From positions 96,948 to 160,947 of the forward strand of contig CAZIZT010000007.1 of NCBI GenBank assembly GCA_964544085.1: DNA of 64,000 nucleotides, read 5' to 3'. Origin of the DNA: CAZIZT01 sp964544085. GTDB taxonomy: Bacteria; Campylobacterota_A; Desulfurellia; Desulfurellales; Hippeaceae. A program made the position numbers and the translations under genes. Positions 40,024 through 48,714 of this stretch are shown here, one piece after another. Position 1 is the first letter of the stretch. The number at the start of each line of letters is the position of its first letter. The notes under the pieces were generated by a model. It did no database searches and was not told the origin of the DNA. It saw only the letters and a list, made by a program, of their open reading frames with translations.

Positions 40024-40312
40024 AAAACTGCTTGTGCTGCTTGGCGTGTTGGCCATGTTGAGCCCGCTGGGATTGATCGCCTCCGGTGATGCATGGGGTG
40101 AATGGTCGGCAAACAGGATCGGTGAAATGATTGGCTTTATACCGGAGGGTTTAAAGAGATTTGCCGACATGTGGAGCTCTCCGTTTTCCGATTATTCGAT
40201 TAAGGGATTGAACCCTGCTTTGGGCTACATCGTGTCAGCCGTGATCGGTGCATTGCTGGTCGTGGCACTTATGTACATCGTGGGAAAAATCATCTCAAAG
40301 AATGGTTCATGA
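39995..40312 (+). CDS. PDGLE-domain auxiliary subunit of the Ni/Co importer (CbiN/NikN role)
   Basis: A 105-residue protein with an N-terminal helix (LYKKLLVLLGVLAMLSPLGL), a short periplasmic part and a C-terminal helix (YIVSAVIGALLVVALMYIVG). ASGDAWGEWS and the following segment to PFSDYSIKGLNPALGYI match PDGLE-domain proteins, which replace or join CbiN in many NikMNQO-type systems. ATG 39995 follows GGGGAGGAG and overlaps cbiM by 29 bases. Confidence 0.8.
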   Translation: MRVTTERLYKKLLVLLGVLAMLSPLGLIASGDAWGEWSANRIGEMIGFIPEGLKRFADMWSSPFSDYSIKGLNPALGYIVSAVIGALLVVALMYIVGKIISKNGS

Positions 40313-41115
40313 ACGCTGTTAGGAGAACTATAAATGAGCTATCAGAGGCAATTCAGAGGATCGTATTCAATACAGAGTTTGTAGCGTTAAATGGATTTTT
40401 GCAGAGGATAAATCCCGCCTTGAAGGTAACAGGTATTCTGCTGCTTGTCGTATTTGTCTCGCTGGTTAGGGACACAGGTAAGCTGTTTATCTTCTGTTTT
40501 GTCAGCTTTCTGCTTGCCGTTTTCTCAAGGATACCGCCGGGCTTTTTCGTAAAGCGGGTTTTACTCTTTGTTCCTCTGTTTACGGCTTTTATTGCCCTGC
40601 CATCCATCTTCAGTTTCGTAACACCGGGTGATAGCATATTAACCGTTTTCGGGTTACACATCACAAAGCAGGGCGTAAACGGTGCAGCAACGCTTATCTT
40701 GAGAGTCACAGCATCCGTCGGACTAACAAGCCTGATTCCACTTACAACAAAATGGACGGATGTGGTTTATGCACTAAAAAAGCTTTTTGTGCCATCCAGC
40801 GCCATAGTTACCTTGCTTATTAGCTATAGATACATCTTCAGCTTGATCAGGAGCGCTGAAGAAATGTACCTTGCCAGATTGAGCAGACAGATAAAACCAG
40901 GCCTTGGGAGTCACTACAAAGCACTGGGCGGGAAAACCGCCATTTTTATGAGAAGGTCCATGCAGTTGAGTGAAAATATATACCTTGCCTTCTTAAGCAG
41001 AGGGTATGACCCCTCAACACTCAGCGGATATCCCCGAATAGAAGTCTCCTCAAGCATCTTTGGGTTTGTATGGATACTGCTGATTGCAGCTGCCGGCGTG
41101 TTTGTGGTTCTATGA
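40309..41115 (+). CDS. cbiQ: ECF importer transmembrane T-component CbiQ
   Basis: A 268-residue CbiQ family protein with about five helices in the N-terminal two-thirds (from LKVTGILLLVVFVSLV). Cytoplasmic coupling segments with ARLSRQIKPG and LSRGYDP correspond to the A-R-G motifs that contact the ATPase. ATG 40309 overlaps the PDGLE gene stop (ATGA). It ends within the ATGATG start of cbiO. Confidence 0.92.
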   Translation: MNAVRRTINELSEAIQRIVFNTEFVALNGFLQRINPALKVTGILLLVVFVSLVRDTGKLFIFCFVSFLLAVFSRIPPGFFVKRVLLFVPLFTAFIALPSIFSFVTPGDSILTVFGLHITKQGVNGAATLILRVTASVGLTSLIPLTTKWTDVVYALKKLFVPSSAIVTLLISYRYIFSLIRSAEEMYLARLSRQIKPGLGSHYKALGGKTAIFMRRSMQLSENIYLAFLSRGYDPSTLSGYPRIEVSSSIFGFVWILLIAAAGVFVVL

Positions 41116-41870
41116 TGGAGAGCCTGTTTGTGTTTAAACGGGTAAGCTATCTCTATCACAACAGGTTTGTGGCGCTTAATGAGATCGATCTGACCATACA
41201 CGGCGGGGTATGCAGTGTAGTACTTGGAGCTAACGGCTCTGGCAAATCGACGCTTCTTAAAATGATGGATGCGCTTATCGTACCCAGCAAGGGTGAATTC
41301 TACGCTTTTGGGGAGCGCATCGATGCTTCAGCGTTGAGAAGCACGGGGTTCAATGCCGGATTCAGGAAAAGGGTCGGGTTTGTTTTTCAGGATGCCGACT
41401 CACAGCTTTTCCTGCCAACCGTCAGAGATGAGATAGCCTATGCTCCGCTTCAGAAGGGTGTGGAGGTAAGCAGGATAGATGAACTGGTGAAAAGTGTGGC
41501 TTCTCAAATGGGCCTGGAGGGTATTTTGGATAAGTTCCCTTTTGATTTAAGTGAAGGCGAGAAGAAAAAGGTAGCAATTGCATCGGTGTTTGCTCTGGAT
41601 CCTGAGGTGTGGCTACTGGATGAGCCTATACTCGCGCTGGATCCTAAGACGCAGTGGTGGGTGATTGAACTACTAAGGATGTTGAAACAGAAGGGCAAAA
41701 CCGTGATCATAGCTACACACAACCTAAGACTTGCCAGGATACTTGCAGATGTTTGTGTGGTGCTCTCTCCCGACCACCGTATCGCCAAGGTAGGCAGGGG
41801 TGAAGATGTGCTGAGTGATACAGAACTGCTTGAACAGAACAACCTTTTGCACAAAAACGGTGTTCTGTGA
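41112..41870 (+). CDS. cbiO: ECF importer ATPase CbiO
   Basis: A 252-residue ABC ATPase. It has VLGANGSGKSTLLKMM (Walker A), FVFQDADSQLF (Q-loop), LSEGEKKKVAIAS (signature, with E in place of G), VWLLDEPILALDP (Walker B) and the switch His in IIATHNLRLA. The QDADSQLF segment is typical for ECF ATPases. A single CbiO implies a homodimer. Starts at 41112 (or 41115) overlapping cbiQ; hypF follows after one base. Confidence 0.93.
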   Translation: MMESLFVFKRVSYLYHNRFVALNEIDLTIHGGVCSVVLGANGSGKSTLLKMMDALIVPSKGEFYAFGERIDASALRSTGFNAGFRKRVGFVFQDADSQLFLPTVRDEIAYAPLQKGVEVSRIDELVKSVASQMGLEGILDKFPFDLSEGEKKKVAIASVFALDPEVWLLDEPILALDPKTQWWVIELLRMLKQKGKTVIIATHNLRLARILADVCVVLSPDHRIAKVGRGEDVLSDTELLEQNNLLHKNGVL

Positions 41871-41871
41871 G

Positions 41872-44094
41872 ATGAAGGCTTACAGGATACTCATTAAGGG
41901 AGTGGTTCAATCTGTCGGTTTCAGGCCGGCAATGCATAGAGCATTTAGGGATTTCTCCGGTTGGGTCAGGAATACACCTGATGGTGTAGAGATATACCTT
42001 GAAGCGCCACTGACAGCAGACAAGATAAGAACCATCATAGAGGAGTCAAGCCCACCAAATTCGGTGGTTGAGTCTTTGCATATAAAAGGGTTTAACATAA
42101 AGAGACGGGCATTTAACGGTTTTCACATAAGGGAAACAGAGAGAAAGAGCGTGGCAGGCGCATTGATTCCACCGGATTTAGGTATATGCGACCAGTGCGC
42201 TAAAGAGCTTCTCGATAAGAATAATCGCAGGTTTTTGCATCCGTTTATAAACTGCACCAACTGCGGGCCGCGTTTTTCAATCATAACAGCAGTACCCTAC
42301 GACAGAAAGAACACGACCATGAAAAGGTTTGCCATGTGCGATGCCTGCCGAAGGGAATTTGAAGATCCTTCTGATAGGCGATTTCATGCTCAGCCCATCT
42401 GTTGCAATGATTGCGGACCCTCTTACCTTCTGTTAAGGGAAAATGAAGTGATTGATAAGGGTGAAAACGCAGTCAGGCAGGCAGCAGAACTACTAAAAAA
42501 GGGGCATGTGGGTTTGATTAAGGGAATCGGCGGCTATCACCTTGTGTGCAATGCTTTCAGCTTTAAGGCAACAGAGAAGGTGAAGCGCATAAAGAATCGT
42601 TATGAAAAGCCATTCGCCGTCATAGCAAAAAGCATTGGGGTGCTTGAGAGGTACTGTTACGTAAGCAAACAGGAGCAAGATGAACTTATTAAACAGACAA
42701 AGCCTATTGTGCTTTTGCGCATTAAGGATGAAGCGGTGCTGGGGAATGTGAGATTCGAAAGCCCCTTTTTGGGTGTTATGCTGCCCTATGCGCCCATCCA
42801 TCTGCTACTTTTCCACTTCAGCGGTCTTGAGTTTCTCGTTGCAACGAGTGCAAATTTTACCGAGAAGCCGCTTATCTACAACGATGATGAAGCCTTCAGT
42901 TTTGAGGGTGTTGATTTTGTCCTGGCTAACGACAGACGTATCGTAAGACCGCTTGAGGACTCCATAGTCCAGTACGTGGACAAAAATCGCCTGATTTACC
43001 GCTATGCGAGGGGGTTTGCTCCCGGCGTGTATTTAAGGAGGACAAAGCCCAATATACTGGCGCTCGGCGCAGACATGAAAAACAACATTGCGCTTGCTTT
43101 TGGTGATAGGGTGATTCTCTCTCAGTATGACGGCGATTTAGCAGAATACGAGAACTACTTGCGGTTTGAGGAGAAGGTCAATGATTTTATGAATTTCTTC
43201 AACTTCAAACCCGACGTTGTTGTATGTGATCGGCATCCTGAGTACCTTTCCTCCAATTATGCAAGGGACCATTTCAAGCGTGTGGTTGAGGTTCAGCATC
43301 ACATGGCGCACTTTTACTCCGTTTTGTTTGAGCACAGGATAAAGGGCGAAGCAATCGGTGTGATCATGGATGGAACAGGCTTTGGTGAGGATGGAAACAT
43401 CTGGGGTGGTGAGTTTTTTATCAGGGATAAAAGTGGCATTCGAAGGGTGGGTCACATTGCCTATATGCCCTTTGCCTTTGCCGATATGGCGATAAGGGAA
43501 CCTTACAGGCTCGCCATTGTCTGGCTTAAGAGTCTGGGCATTAAGGAGCATCCGCTGTTTTATGAGTATGCTGAGATTGCAAGGGTTGCGCAAAACGTGA
43601 GGGGATTGCAAACAAGCTCTGCCGGCAGGCTCTTTGATGTGGCAAGCGTGCTTTTAAACATAACCAGGGTGAGTAAATACGAAGCCCAGGCTGCCGTCAA
43701 TCTGATGTATCGGGCAGTAAGAAGCGACTCGAAAGGGGTGTTTGATTATAAGCTCAACGGGTTTGATGTGGACTTTGGGCCTGTAATTGAGGCATTGGCA
43801 TGCCTCTATGAGAGTCCAGATAAGGATAGCCACGCAAGGGTGTTTCACAACACATTTGTCGATGCGCTTGTTAAAAATACGCTTAACATATCGCAAGAGA
43901 CAGGCATAAAAACAGTAGTTTTAAGCGGTGGTGTATTTCAGAACATGCTCATTTTTGGCGGTGTTTTGAGGGCTTTAACGCGCCGTGGTTTGAACGTCTA
44001 TTTCAACTCTGATACACCAATAAACGATGGCGGTATAGCGCTGGGGCAGATACTCTTGTCAGGTGACCAATTCGGGTGCGGAAATCCAGACTAA
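41872..44094 (+). CDS. hypF: Carbamoyltransferase HypF
   Basis: A 740-residue hydrogenase maturation protein that makes the thiocarboxamide on HypE, the source of the CN ligands. Domains in order: acylphosphatase (VVQSVGFRPAMHRAF), double zinc finger (CDQCAKELL, CTNCGPRFS, CDACRREF, CNDCGPSY), YrdC-like (LLKKGHVGLIKGIGGYHLVC) and Kae1-like (DRHPEYLSSNYA, VQHHMAHFYSV, MDGTGFGEDGNIWGGEF, VVLSGGVFQNMLI). All are complete. It lies 1 base after cbiO, tying nickel uptake to hydrogenase assembly. Confidence 0.97.
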   Translation: MKAYRILIKGVVQSVGFRPAMHRAFRDFSGWVRNTPDGVEIYLEAPLTADKIRTIIEESSPPNSVVESLHIKGFNIKRRAFNGFHIRETERKSVAGALIPPDLGICDQCAKELLDKNNRRFLHPFINCTNCGPRFSIITAVPYDRKNTTMKRFAMCDACRREFEDPSDRRFHAQPICCNDCGPSYLLLRENEVIDKGENAVRQAAELLKKGHVGLIKGIGGYHLVCNAFSFKATEKVKRIKNRYEKPFAVIAKSIGVLERYCYVSKQEQDELIKQTKPIVLLRIKDEAVLGNVRFESPFLGVMLPYAPIHLLLFHFSGLEFLVATSANFTEKPLIYNDDEAFSFEGVDFVLANDRRIVRPLEDSIVQYVDKNRLIYRYARGFAPGVYLRRTKPNILALGADMKNNIALAFGDRVILSQYDGDLAEYENYLRFEEKVNDFMNFFNFKPDVVVCDRHPEYLSSNYARDHFKRVVEVQHHMAHFYSVLFEHRIKGEAIGVIMDGTGFGEDGNIWGGEFFIRDKSGIRRVGHIAYMPFAFADMAIREPYRLAIVWLKSLGIKEHPLFYEYAEIARVAQNVRGLQTSSAGRLFDVASVLLNITRVSKYEAQAAVNLMYRAVRSDSKGVFDYKLNGFDVDFGPVIEALACLYESPDKDSHARVFHNTFVDALVKNTLNISQETGIKTVVLSGGVFQNMLIFGGVLRALTRRGLNVYFNSDTPINDGGIALGQILLSGDQFGCGNPD

Positions 44095-44308
44095 TCGCAG
44101 GTTGAATGTTTAAAGGGTATGCTTATCTTTGCTAAAACCCAGACTTGGATCCTCAGAATAGAGACCCCTCTCGGGTAGCCAGCATAATTTTACACAGCTT
44201 CTTCTGCTTGTTTTTAGAGTCTATCGTTTAAACTGGTTTTGTTGATGTTTCATGGAGAGTCAGAGCTAATTAAATTTAACAAATATACAAATTCTTCCGA
44301 TTTTATGA

Positions 44309-44336
44309 TTGACTTAGGTCAAAAGTGCACTATAGT
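44309..44336 (+). promoter_or_regulatory. Promoter with CRP/FNR-like palindrome for the membrane chemoreceptor
   Basis: TTGACT (44309-44314) and TATAGT (44331-44336) are 16 bases apart. The -35 is the left half of TTGACTTAGGTCAA (44309-44322), a TTGAC-N4-GTCAA palindrome. The rest of the 289-base gap (44095-44383) shows no gene. Confidence 0.6.
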
Positions 44337-44383
44337 CAGTTGCCAGAAAAATATTCCAGGGGGCTAAGGAGGGGGTGAGCTTT

Positions 44384-46021
44384 ATGAAGTGGCTAAAAAA
44401 CTTCAAAATCAGAAGCCTATTGCTATCTGTTTTATTTCTCATTATCGCCATTCTTGTTGTTGACTCGGTTGTTATGTACAAAACCATCACGTCAGCCAAA
44501 AGTGAGCTTCATTTCCAGCGCGTTGTTGTCCTTCCGCATGCCGTGAGCTTTCTGAAGCTTAGATCCAGCATAATTGAGATTCAGCAGCAGTTTTCCGAAG
44601 CGCTACTTTTAAAGGGTAGCTACAAAACATCCATGGAGAAAGCCGAAAAGAGCTATCAGGCCGCTTTGAAGGAGATCGACTATCTCATATCGGAGCATAT
44701 CAAATACCACAAGCCGGCAATGGTCAAACTCCTGAGGGGCATAAAGAAAAACCTTAACGAATATTATAAGTCAGGCATAGAGATGGTGAACGATTATCTT
44801 AACAACAGGCAGTCTGATGCTACATCGATCCTGAAGAAGATAAACCTGCTTGCAGAGGAGCTTACCAGTAAGCTTAATATTCTTGCCAACAAGCACATCA
44901 AAAAGAGCAATGCACTGTCGCTCAGTGTGGAAAACTCGCTTAAGAAGATGGAGTACATAAGCATTCTTTCGTATCTTGTGGTGGTTGTTGTGGTAGCCCT
45001 CTCGCTTGCTGCGATAAGCTATATTCTGAAGCCCATCAAGAGGATCAACGAGTACATTAAGCGCATCTCCAACATGGATTTTACAGCCGAGCTCAAGGTA
45101 TACGGTAAGAACGAAATATCTGAAATCGGCTACAATCTTATAAACCTAAATAACATCATTACGAAGATCAGGAATATAACGGAGGCCAGCAAGAGCACCA
45201 TCACAGACACGAACAATATCAGTCAGCAGCTGTCAGAGATGGTGTCGTCCATAAAAGAAAGTTCCGCTGAACAGAATAGGCTCATAAGTCAGATTGTTGA
45301 GACGGTTGAGGACGTTAATGCTAAGTTGAACGAGTCTGAGGAGATATCCAGCAGCACCTACGATAGCGTTCTTAAAGCACACGACGATTTTGCCTATGTC
45401 AACGAGAGTGTGGAGAATATCTTCTCGGCTGTTGCGGAGAATGCAAAGAAGCAGCATGCTGTTGTTTCTGAGCTTGAAGGTCTGGAGAAAACAACAGAAG
45501 AGATCAAGAATGTATTGCACGTTATAAGCGATATAGCCGATCAGACCAATCTGCTTGCATTGAACGCGGCAATTGAGGCAGCACGCGCGGGTGAGCACGG
45601 AAGGGGTTTCTCCGTTGTTGCTGATGAGGTGAGAAGGCTGGCTGAGAAGACCCAGGGTTCTCTGGGCGAAATCAATGACACTATCAGTACGATAGTCAAG
45701 AAGGTGCTTGAGATGAGCACAAGCGTCAGGGAGGGTGTTGAGAGCATCAACAGCATTATAGAGAGAGCAGACTCGGTTAAGCAGAAGATGGAGGATGTGG
45801 CTGGGGTGATGAATCAAGCTGTTGAGTCAACGAAAACCACCTCCGAAAACATAAATGAGACGCTGGCAAGAAACAATGAACTCCTCAATCAAATGGAGGA
45901 GGTCTCTAAGATAGCAAATGAAACAGCCGAGTCCATGAATATGCTTGAGGAGTTTGCAAGGCGCCTGAAAGAGATGATGAACAAGCTCAGATCGGAAATT
46001 GGCAATATTAGATTCAGATAG
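44384..46021 (+). CDS. Membrane methyl-accepting chemotaxis protein
   Basis: A 545-residue transmembrane chemoreceptor. An N-terminal helix (SLLLSVLFLIIAILVVDSVV), a four-helix-bundle type periplasmic sensor (about 35-185), a second helix (YISILSYLVVVVVVALSLAA), a HAMP domain (ILKPIKRINEYIKRISNMDF) and the signalling domain with HVISDIADQTNLLALNAA and EHGRGFSVVADEVRRLAEKT. There is no C-terminal CheR pentapeptide. ATG 44384 is preferred over GTG 44375 given AAGGAGGGGG upstream. Ligand unknown. Confidence 0.93.
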   Translation: MKWLKNFKIRSLLLSVLFLIIAILVVDSVVMYKTITSAKSELHFQRVVVLPHAVSFLKLRSSIIEIQQQFSEALLLKGSYKTSMEKAEKSYQAALKEIDYLISEHIKYHKPAMVKLLRGIKKNLNEYYKSGIEMVNDYLNNRQSDATSILKKINLLAEELTSKLNILANKHIKKSNALSLSVENSLKKMEYISILSYLVVVVVVALSLAAISYILKPIKRINEYIKRISNMDFTAELKVYGKNEISEIGYNLINLNNIITKIRNITEASKSTITDTNNISQQLSEMVSSIKESSAEQNRLISQIVETVEDVNAKLNESEEISSSTYDSVLKAHDDFAYVNESVENIFSAVAENAKKQHAVVSELEGLEKTTEEIKNVLHVISDIADQTNLLALNAAIEAARAGEHGRGFSVVADEVRRLAEKTQGSLGEINDTISTIVKKVLEMSTSVREGVESINSIIERADSVKQKMEDVAGVMNQAVESTKTTSENINETLARNNELLNQMEEVSKIANETAESMNMLEEFARRLKEMMNKLRSEIGNIRFR

Positions 46022-46040
46022 ACTCTGGTGTTAAAGCCTA

Positions 46041-46084
46041 AATCAAGCTCCCTGCTGCGACAGGTAGCGGAGCTTGATTTTTTT
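46041..46084 (+). terminator. Terminator after the membrane chemoreceptor
   Basis: AATCAAGCTCC (46041-46051) pairs with GGAGCTTGATT (46069-46079) in an 11-bp stem, followed by a T run to 46084. Confidence 0.9.
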
Positions 46085-46161
46085 CTAATGCATTATTAGG
46101 ATGCGGATTTTTTGCTGCGACCGCGTCTGTTGAGACTCTGTTGCAAGTGGTGTTTGCATAC

Positions 46162-46416
46162 TCAACTTTCACTGCTTTTATCGGCTTTACTTCGTTTTTG
46201 TGGGGCAGGTTTTGTCCTCTTTAGACGTGATTTTTTGTGCGAGGTTTTAGTATAGTAGATACCTGTTTTTGGTGCACCGAAGGTTATTCGCGTGCCCCTT
46301 TTCCCAAAGGTAAGGTGTGCACCCTTAACACCAAACGAGATAGAGATACCAGACTTGCTTATGTTAAGTGTCACGCCGGGCAGTATTTTTATCCGTTTCC
46401 AGACACGGAAAGACAT
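46162..46416 (-). CDS. DUF4236-domain small protein
   Basis: An 84-residue protein starting MSFRVWKRIKILPGVTLN, followed by ISKSGISISFGVKGAHLTFG and GTRITFGAPKTGIYYTK. These stacked short strands are the DUF4236 domain, whose function is unknown. The tail is Lys/Arg-rich (KKSRLKRTKPAPQKRSKADK). ATG 46416 is where the domain begins; an in-frame TTG at 46455 coincides with a TTGACA that may be a -35. No ribosome site is strong. It is a lone minus-strand gene between two plus-strand units. Confidence 0.7.
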   Translation of the reverse strand: MSFRVWKRIKILPGVTLNISKSGISISFGVKGAHLTFGKRGTRITFGAPKTGIYYTKTSHKKSRLKRTKPAPQKRSKADKSSES

Positions 46417-46556
46417 GGCTTTTGAAAGGCTATCACCGATGGAGAGGTGTGTCAAGCATAACCGGATGAATCACGCGGGCAACGATGTGGTTGTCAAGCT
46501 TGACAAAGCCGGCTAACGCCCTTAGAATCGAAAAAACAGCCAGAGCGGAGGTTTTG

Positions 46557-46823
46557 GTGGCTCAGCTTAAATTCTACACACTCTTGAGAGAGAAGCTGTC
46601 GACCGATAGCATTGAGCTTGAGATCGCAGATAAGACAAGACTCGAGGATGTGATAAAACACGCTCAGCGTGTGTTGGGGGTCGAATTCCTCGATGAGTTG
46701 AAGAAGAGCAACAGGACAATGATTCTGGTAAACGGCAGGAACATCAAACAGCTGGACGGTTTCGATACAGCTATTAACAATGCCGACAGGATCGATATAT
46801 TCCCGCCGGCGGGTGGTGGATGA
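46557..46823 (+). CDS. MoaD/ThiS-family sulfur carrier protein
   Basis: An 88-residue ubiquitin-fold protein. VAQLKFYTLLREKL at the start, TRLEDVIKHAQ, TMILVNGRNI and the tail DRIDIFPPAGGG, ending in the diglycine that is adenylated and thiocarboxylated by an E1-like enzyme. GTG 46557 lies 5 bases after GGAGG (46547-46551). It overlaps the E1-like gene by 4 bases. It probably supplies sulfur for molybdopterin/tungstopterin; thiazole or another thiolation role is possible. Confidence 0.88.
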   Translation: MAQLKFYTLLREKLSTDSIELEIADKTRLEDVIKHAQRVLGVEFLDELKKSNRTMILVNGRNIKQLDGFDTAINNADRIDIFPPAGGG

Positions 46824-47488
46824 GCGGAGAATTTTTCTCCAGGAACCGCCTCTTTTATGGTGATGAAGCCATAGAGCGCTTTAGAAACAGTAGCGTTGCT
46901 GTCTGTGGTGTGGGTGGCCTTGGCTGCGTGGTTTGTGAGGTGCTTGCACGAACGGGCGTTGGCAGGTTGATAGTAGTAGATAGAGGTGTTGTTGATGAAC
47001 CGGACCTTGGAAGACAAACGCTCTATTCATTCGATGATCTTGGTAAGCCAAAGGTTGAAGCTGCTAAAAGAAGGCTTAAGACGATCAGCATGAGCCATGT
47101 GGAAGCAGTAATGCTTGATGTAACTGGGGATAGGGATGTCGCTCTCAGCGATGCTGATCTTGTCGTTGATTGTCTGGATAACTTTCCGGCGCGCTTCAGG
47201 CTTGAGGAACACCTAAAAATGGGTCAGTGGCTCGTTCATGGTGCTGTAGAGAACGACTACGGACAGGTAACAACGCTTCGAAAGGGTTCGGGAACAACGC
47301 TCAGGGAGTTTTATTCTGGCATAGAAAGCACTCAAGCGCATATTCCAGTCACGACCTCTGCCGTTTTTGCTGTAGCGACACTCATGGCGCAGGAAGCCCT
47401 GAATGTAATACTGGGTAAACCGGAGCTTTACGGCAAACTACTTGTTGTAGAGCTGAGTGGTTTTCGCTGCAGCACACTACCCATCTGA
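46820..47488 (+). CDS. E1-like adenylyltransferase (ThiF/MoeB/HesA family)
   Basis: A 222-residue E1-like enzyme. VAVCGVGGLGCVVCEVLART is the nucleotide loop, DEPDLGRQTLYSFDDLGKPK carries the Arg finger and Lys, and VVDCLDNFPARF the Mg-binding Asp. The second half lacks the two CxxC zinc pairs typical of MoeB/ThiF, so it is a short, zinc-less branch. ATG 46820 overlaps the MoaD-like gene (ATGA), marking it as the partner that adenylates that carrier's C-terminal glycine. Confidence 0.87.
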   Translation: MSGEFFSRNRLFYGDEAIERFRNSSVAVCGVGGLGCVVCEVLARTGVGRLIVVDRGVVDEPDLGRQTLYSFDDLGKPKVEAAKRRLKTISMSHVEAVMLDVTGDRDVALSDADLVVDCLDNFPARFRLEEHLKMGQWLVHGAVENDYGQVTTLRKGSGTTLREFYSGIESTQAHIPVTTSAVFAVATLMAQEALNVILGKPELYGKLLVVELSGFRCSTLPI

Positions 47489-47549
47489 ATTTTTTTATTG
47501 TCTTGAAACGATAGGTATTACACAATAGGCGAAAAATGGAGGGCGGGCT

Positions 47550-48593
47550 ATGTTTAAATCGTTTGCAAGCGATAATAATGCGCCGGTGCATCCTGAGATT
47601 ATGCGTGCCATTGAACAGGCCAATAGGGGGGATTGTGTTGGTTATGGTGATGATCCTTACACCCTACGGGCGAAGAGGCTGTTTGAAGAAATTTTTGACA
47701 GAGAGCTGGATGTTGCATTTGTGCTCACAGGCACTGGAGCCAACGTGCTTTCACTTGCCACTGTATTAAAACCGTTTGAAGGCGTTCTATGTGCAAGAAG
47801 TGCCCATATCAATGTTGACGAATGTGGCGCTCCTGAGCGTTTTACCGGGTGCAAAATAATCCCACTCCAACATGAGTGTGGCAAGGTTAGCGTTGAGTCG
47901 ATCAGGGAAGCGCTGGTTGGTGTTGGTATTGAGCACCATGTACAACCGCGGCTTGTTTCTATTACGCAGCCAACCGAGTTTGGGTGCTTGTACACGAAAG
48001 ATGAAATTGGAGCTATAGCAGAGTTCTGCCACGCCAACAACCTTATACTGCACATGGATGGCTCAAGAATAGCCAATGCAGCCGTTGGTCTTTCTATGGA
48101 ATTTAAGGAGTTCACCTCGGATCTGGGTGTGGATGTTTTATCGTTTGGGGGTACGAAGAATGGCCTTATGATGGGCGAGGCTGTTGTTTTCTTCAATAGA
48201 GAGCTATCCTGTTACCTTAAATATCATCACAAACAGACCATGCAACTGTTCTCGAAGATGCGTTATGTTTCGGCTCAGTTTATTGCGTATCTCTCCGATG
48301 AGCTCTGGCATAAATGTGCGTTACAGGCTAACGAGGCAGCCGGGCTGTTGAAAGGAGAGCTTGAGAAAATGGATGGGATTGAGATCCTTTATCCAGTTGA
48401 AACCAACATGATTTTTGCCAGGCTTTCCAGGGGAGCAATAGATGAGCTTTTGAAACACACATTTTTCTACGTGGTGGATGAGCACAAAAACGTTGTGCGA
48501 TGGGTTACATCCTACAACACGACGAAAGAGGATGTAAAAATGTTTGCTGGGATTATAAGAAAATCCTTAGAAAACAGCAATCTCAACAATTAA
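47550..48593 (+). CDS. ltaE: Low-specificity threonine aldolase
   Basis: A 347-residue PLP enzyme cleaving L-threonine/allo-threonine to glycine and acetaldehyde. The beginning FASDNNAPVHPEIMRAI is characteristic. YGDDPYTLRAK, the LHMDGSRIANAAVGL segment (Asp for the pyridine N), and the PLP-Lys in LSFGGTKNGLMMGEAVV are present. It stands 61 bases after the E1-like gene, probably with its own weak promoter. Confidence 0.93.
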   Translation: MFKSFASDNNAPVHPEIMRAIEQANRGDCVGYGDDPYTLRAKRLFEEIFDRELDVAFVLTGTGANVLSLATVLKPFEGVLCARSAHINVDECGAPERFTGCKIIPLQHECGKVSVESIREALVGVGIEHHVQPRLVSITQPTEFGCLYTKDEIGAIAEFCHANNLILHMDGSRIANAAVGLSMEFKEFTSDLGVDVLSFGGTKNGLMMGEAVVFFNRELSCYLKYHHKQTMQLFSKMRYVSAQFIAYLSDELWHKCALQANEAAGLLKGELEKMDGIEILYPVETNMIFARLSRGAIDELLKHTFFYVVDEHKNVVRWVTSYNTTKEDVKMFAGIIRKSLENSNLNN

Positions 48594-48714
48594 CTTTTTC
48601 TTTACTTTTGCTTGAAAAAAGGGTAATAAGGTGGCTTAGAATCTCGAGTTAGAGCATAAGAAAGCTCGATGGATCGGTGAGTGCCCCTAAAATAAGGTAC
48701 AGAGTTCTGAGGGT

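Noticed and set aside
46237..46516. Plus-strand frames opposite the DUF4236 gene
   Set aside because: They have no family similarity or ribosome sites; the minus-strand frame carries the recognisable domain.
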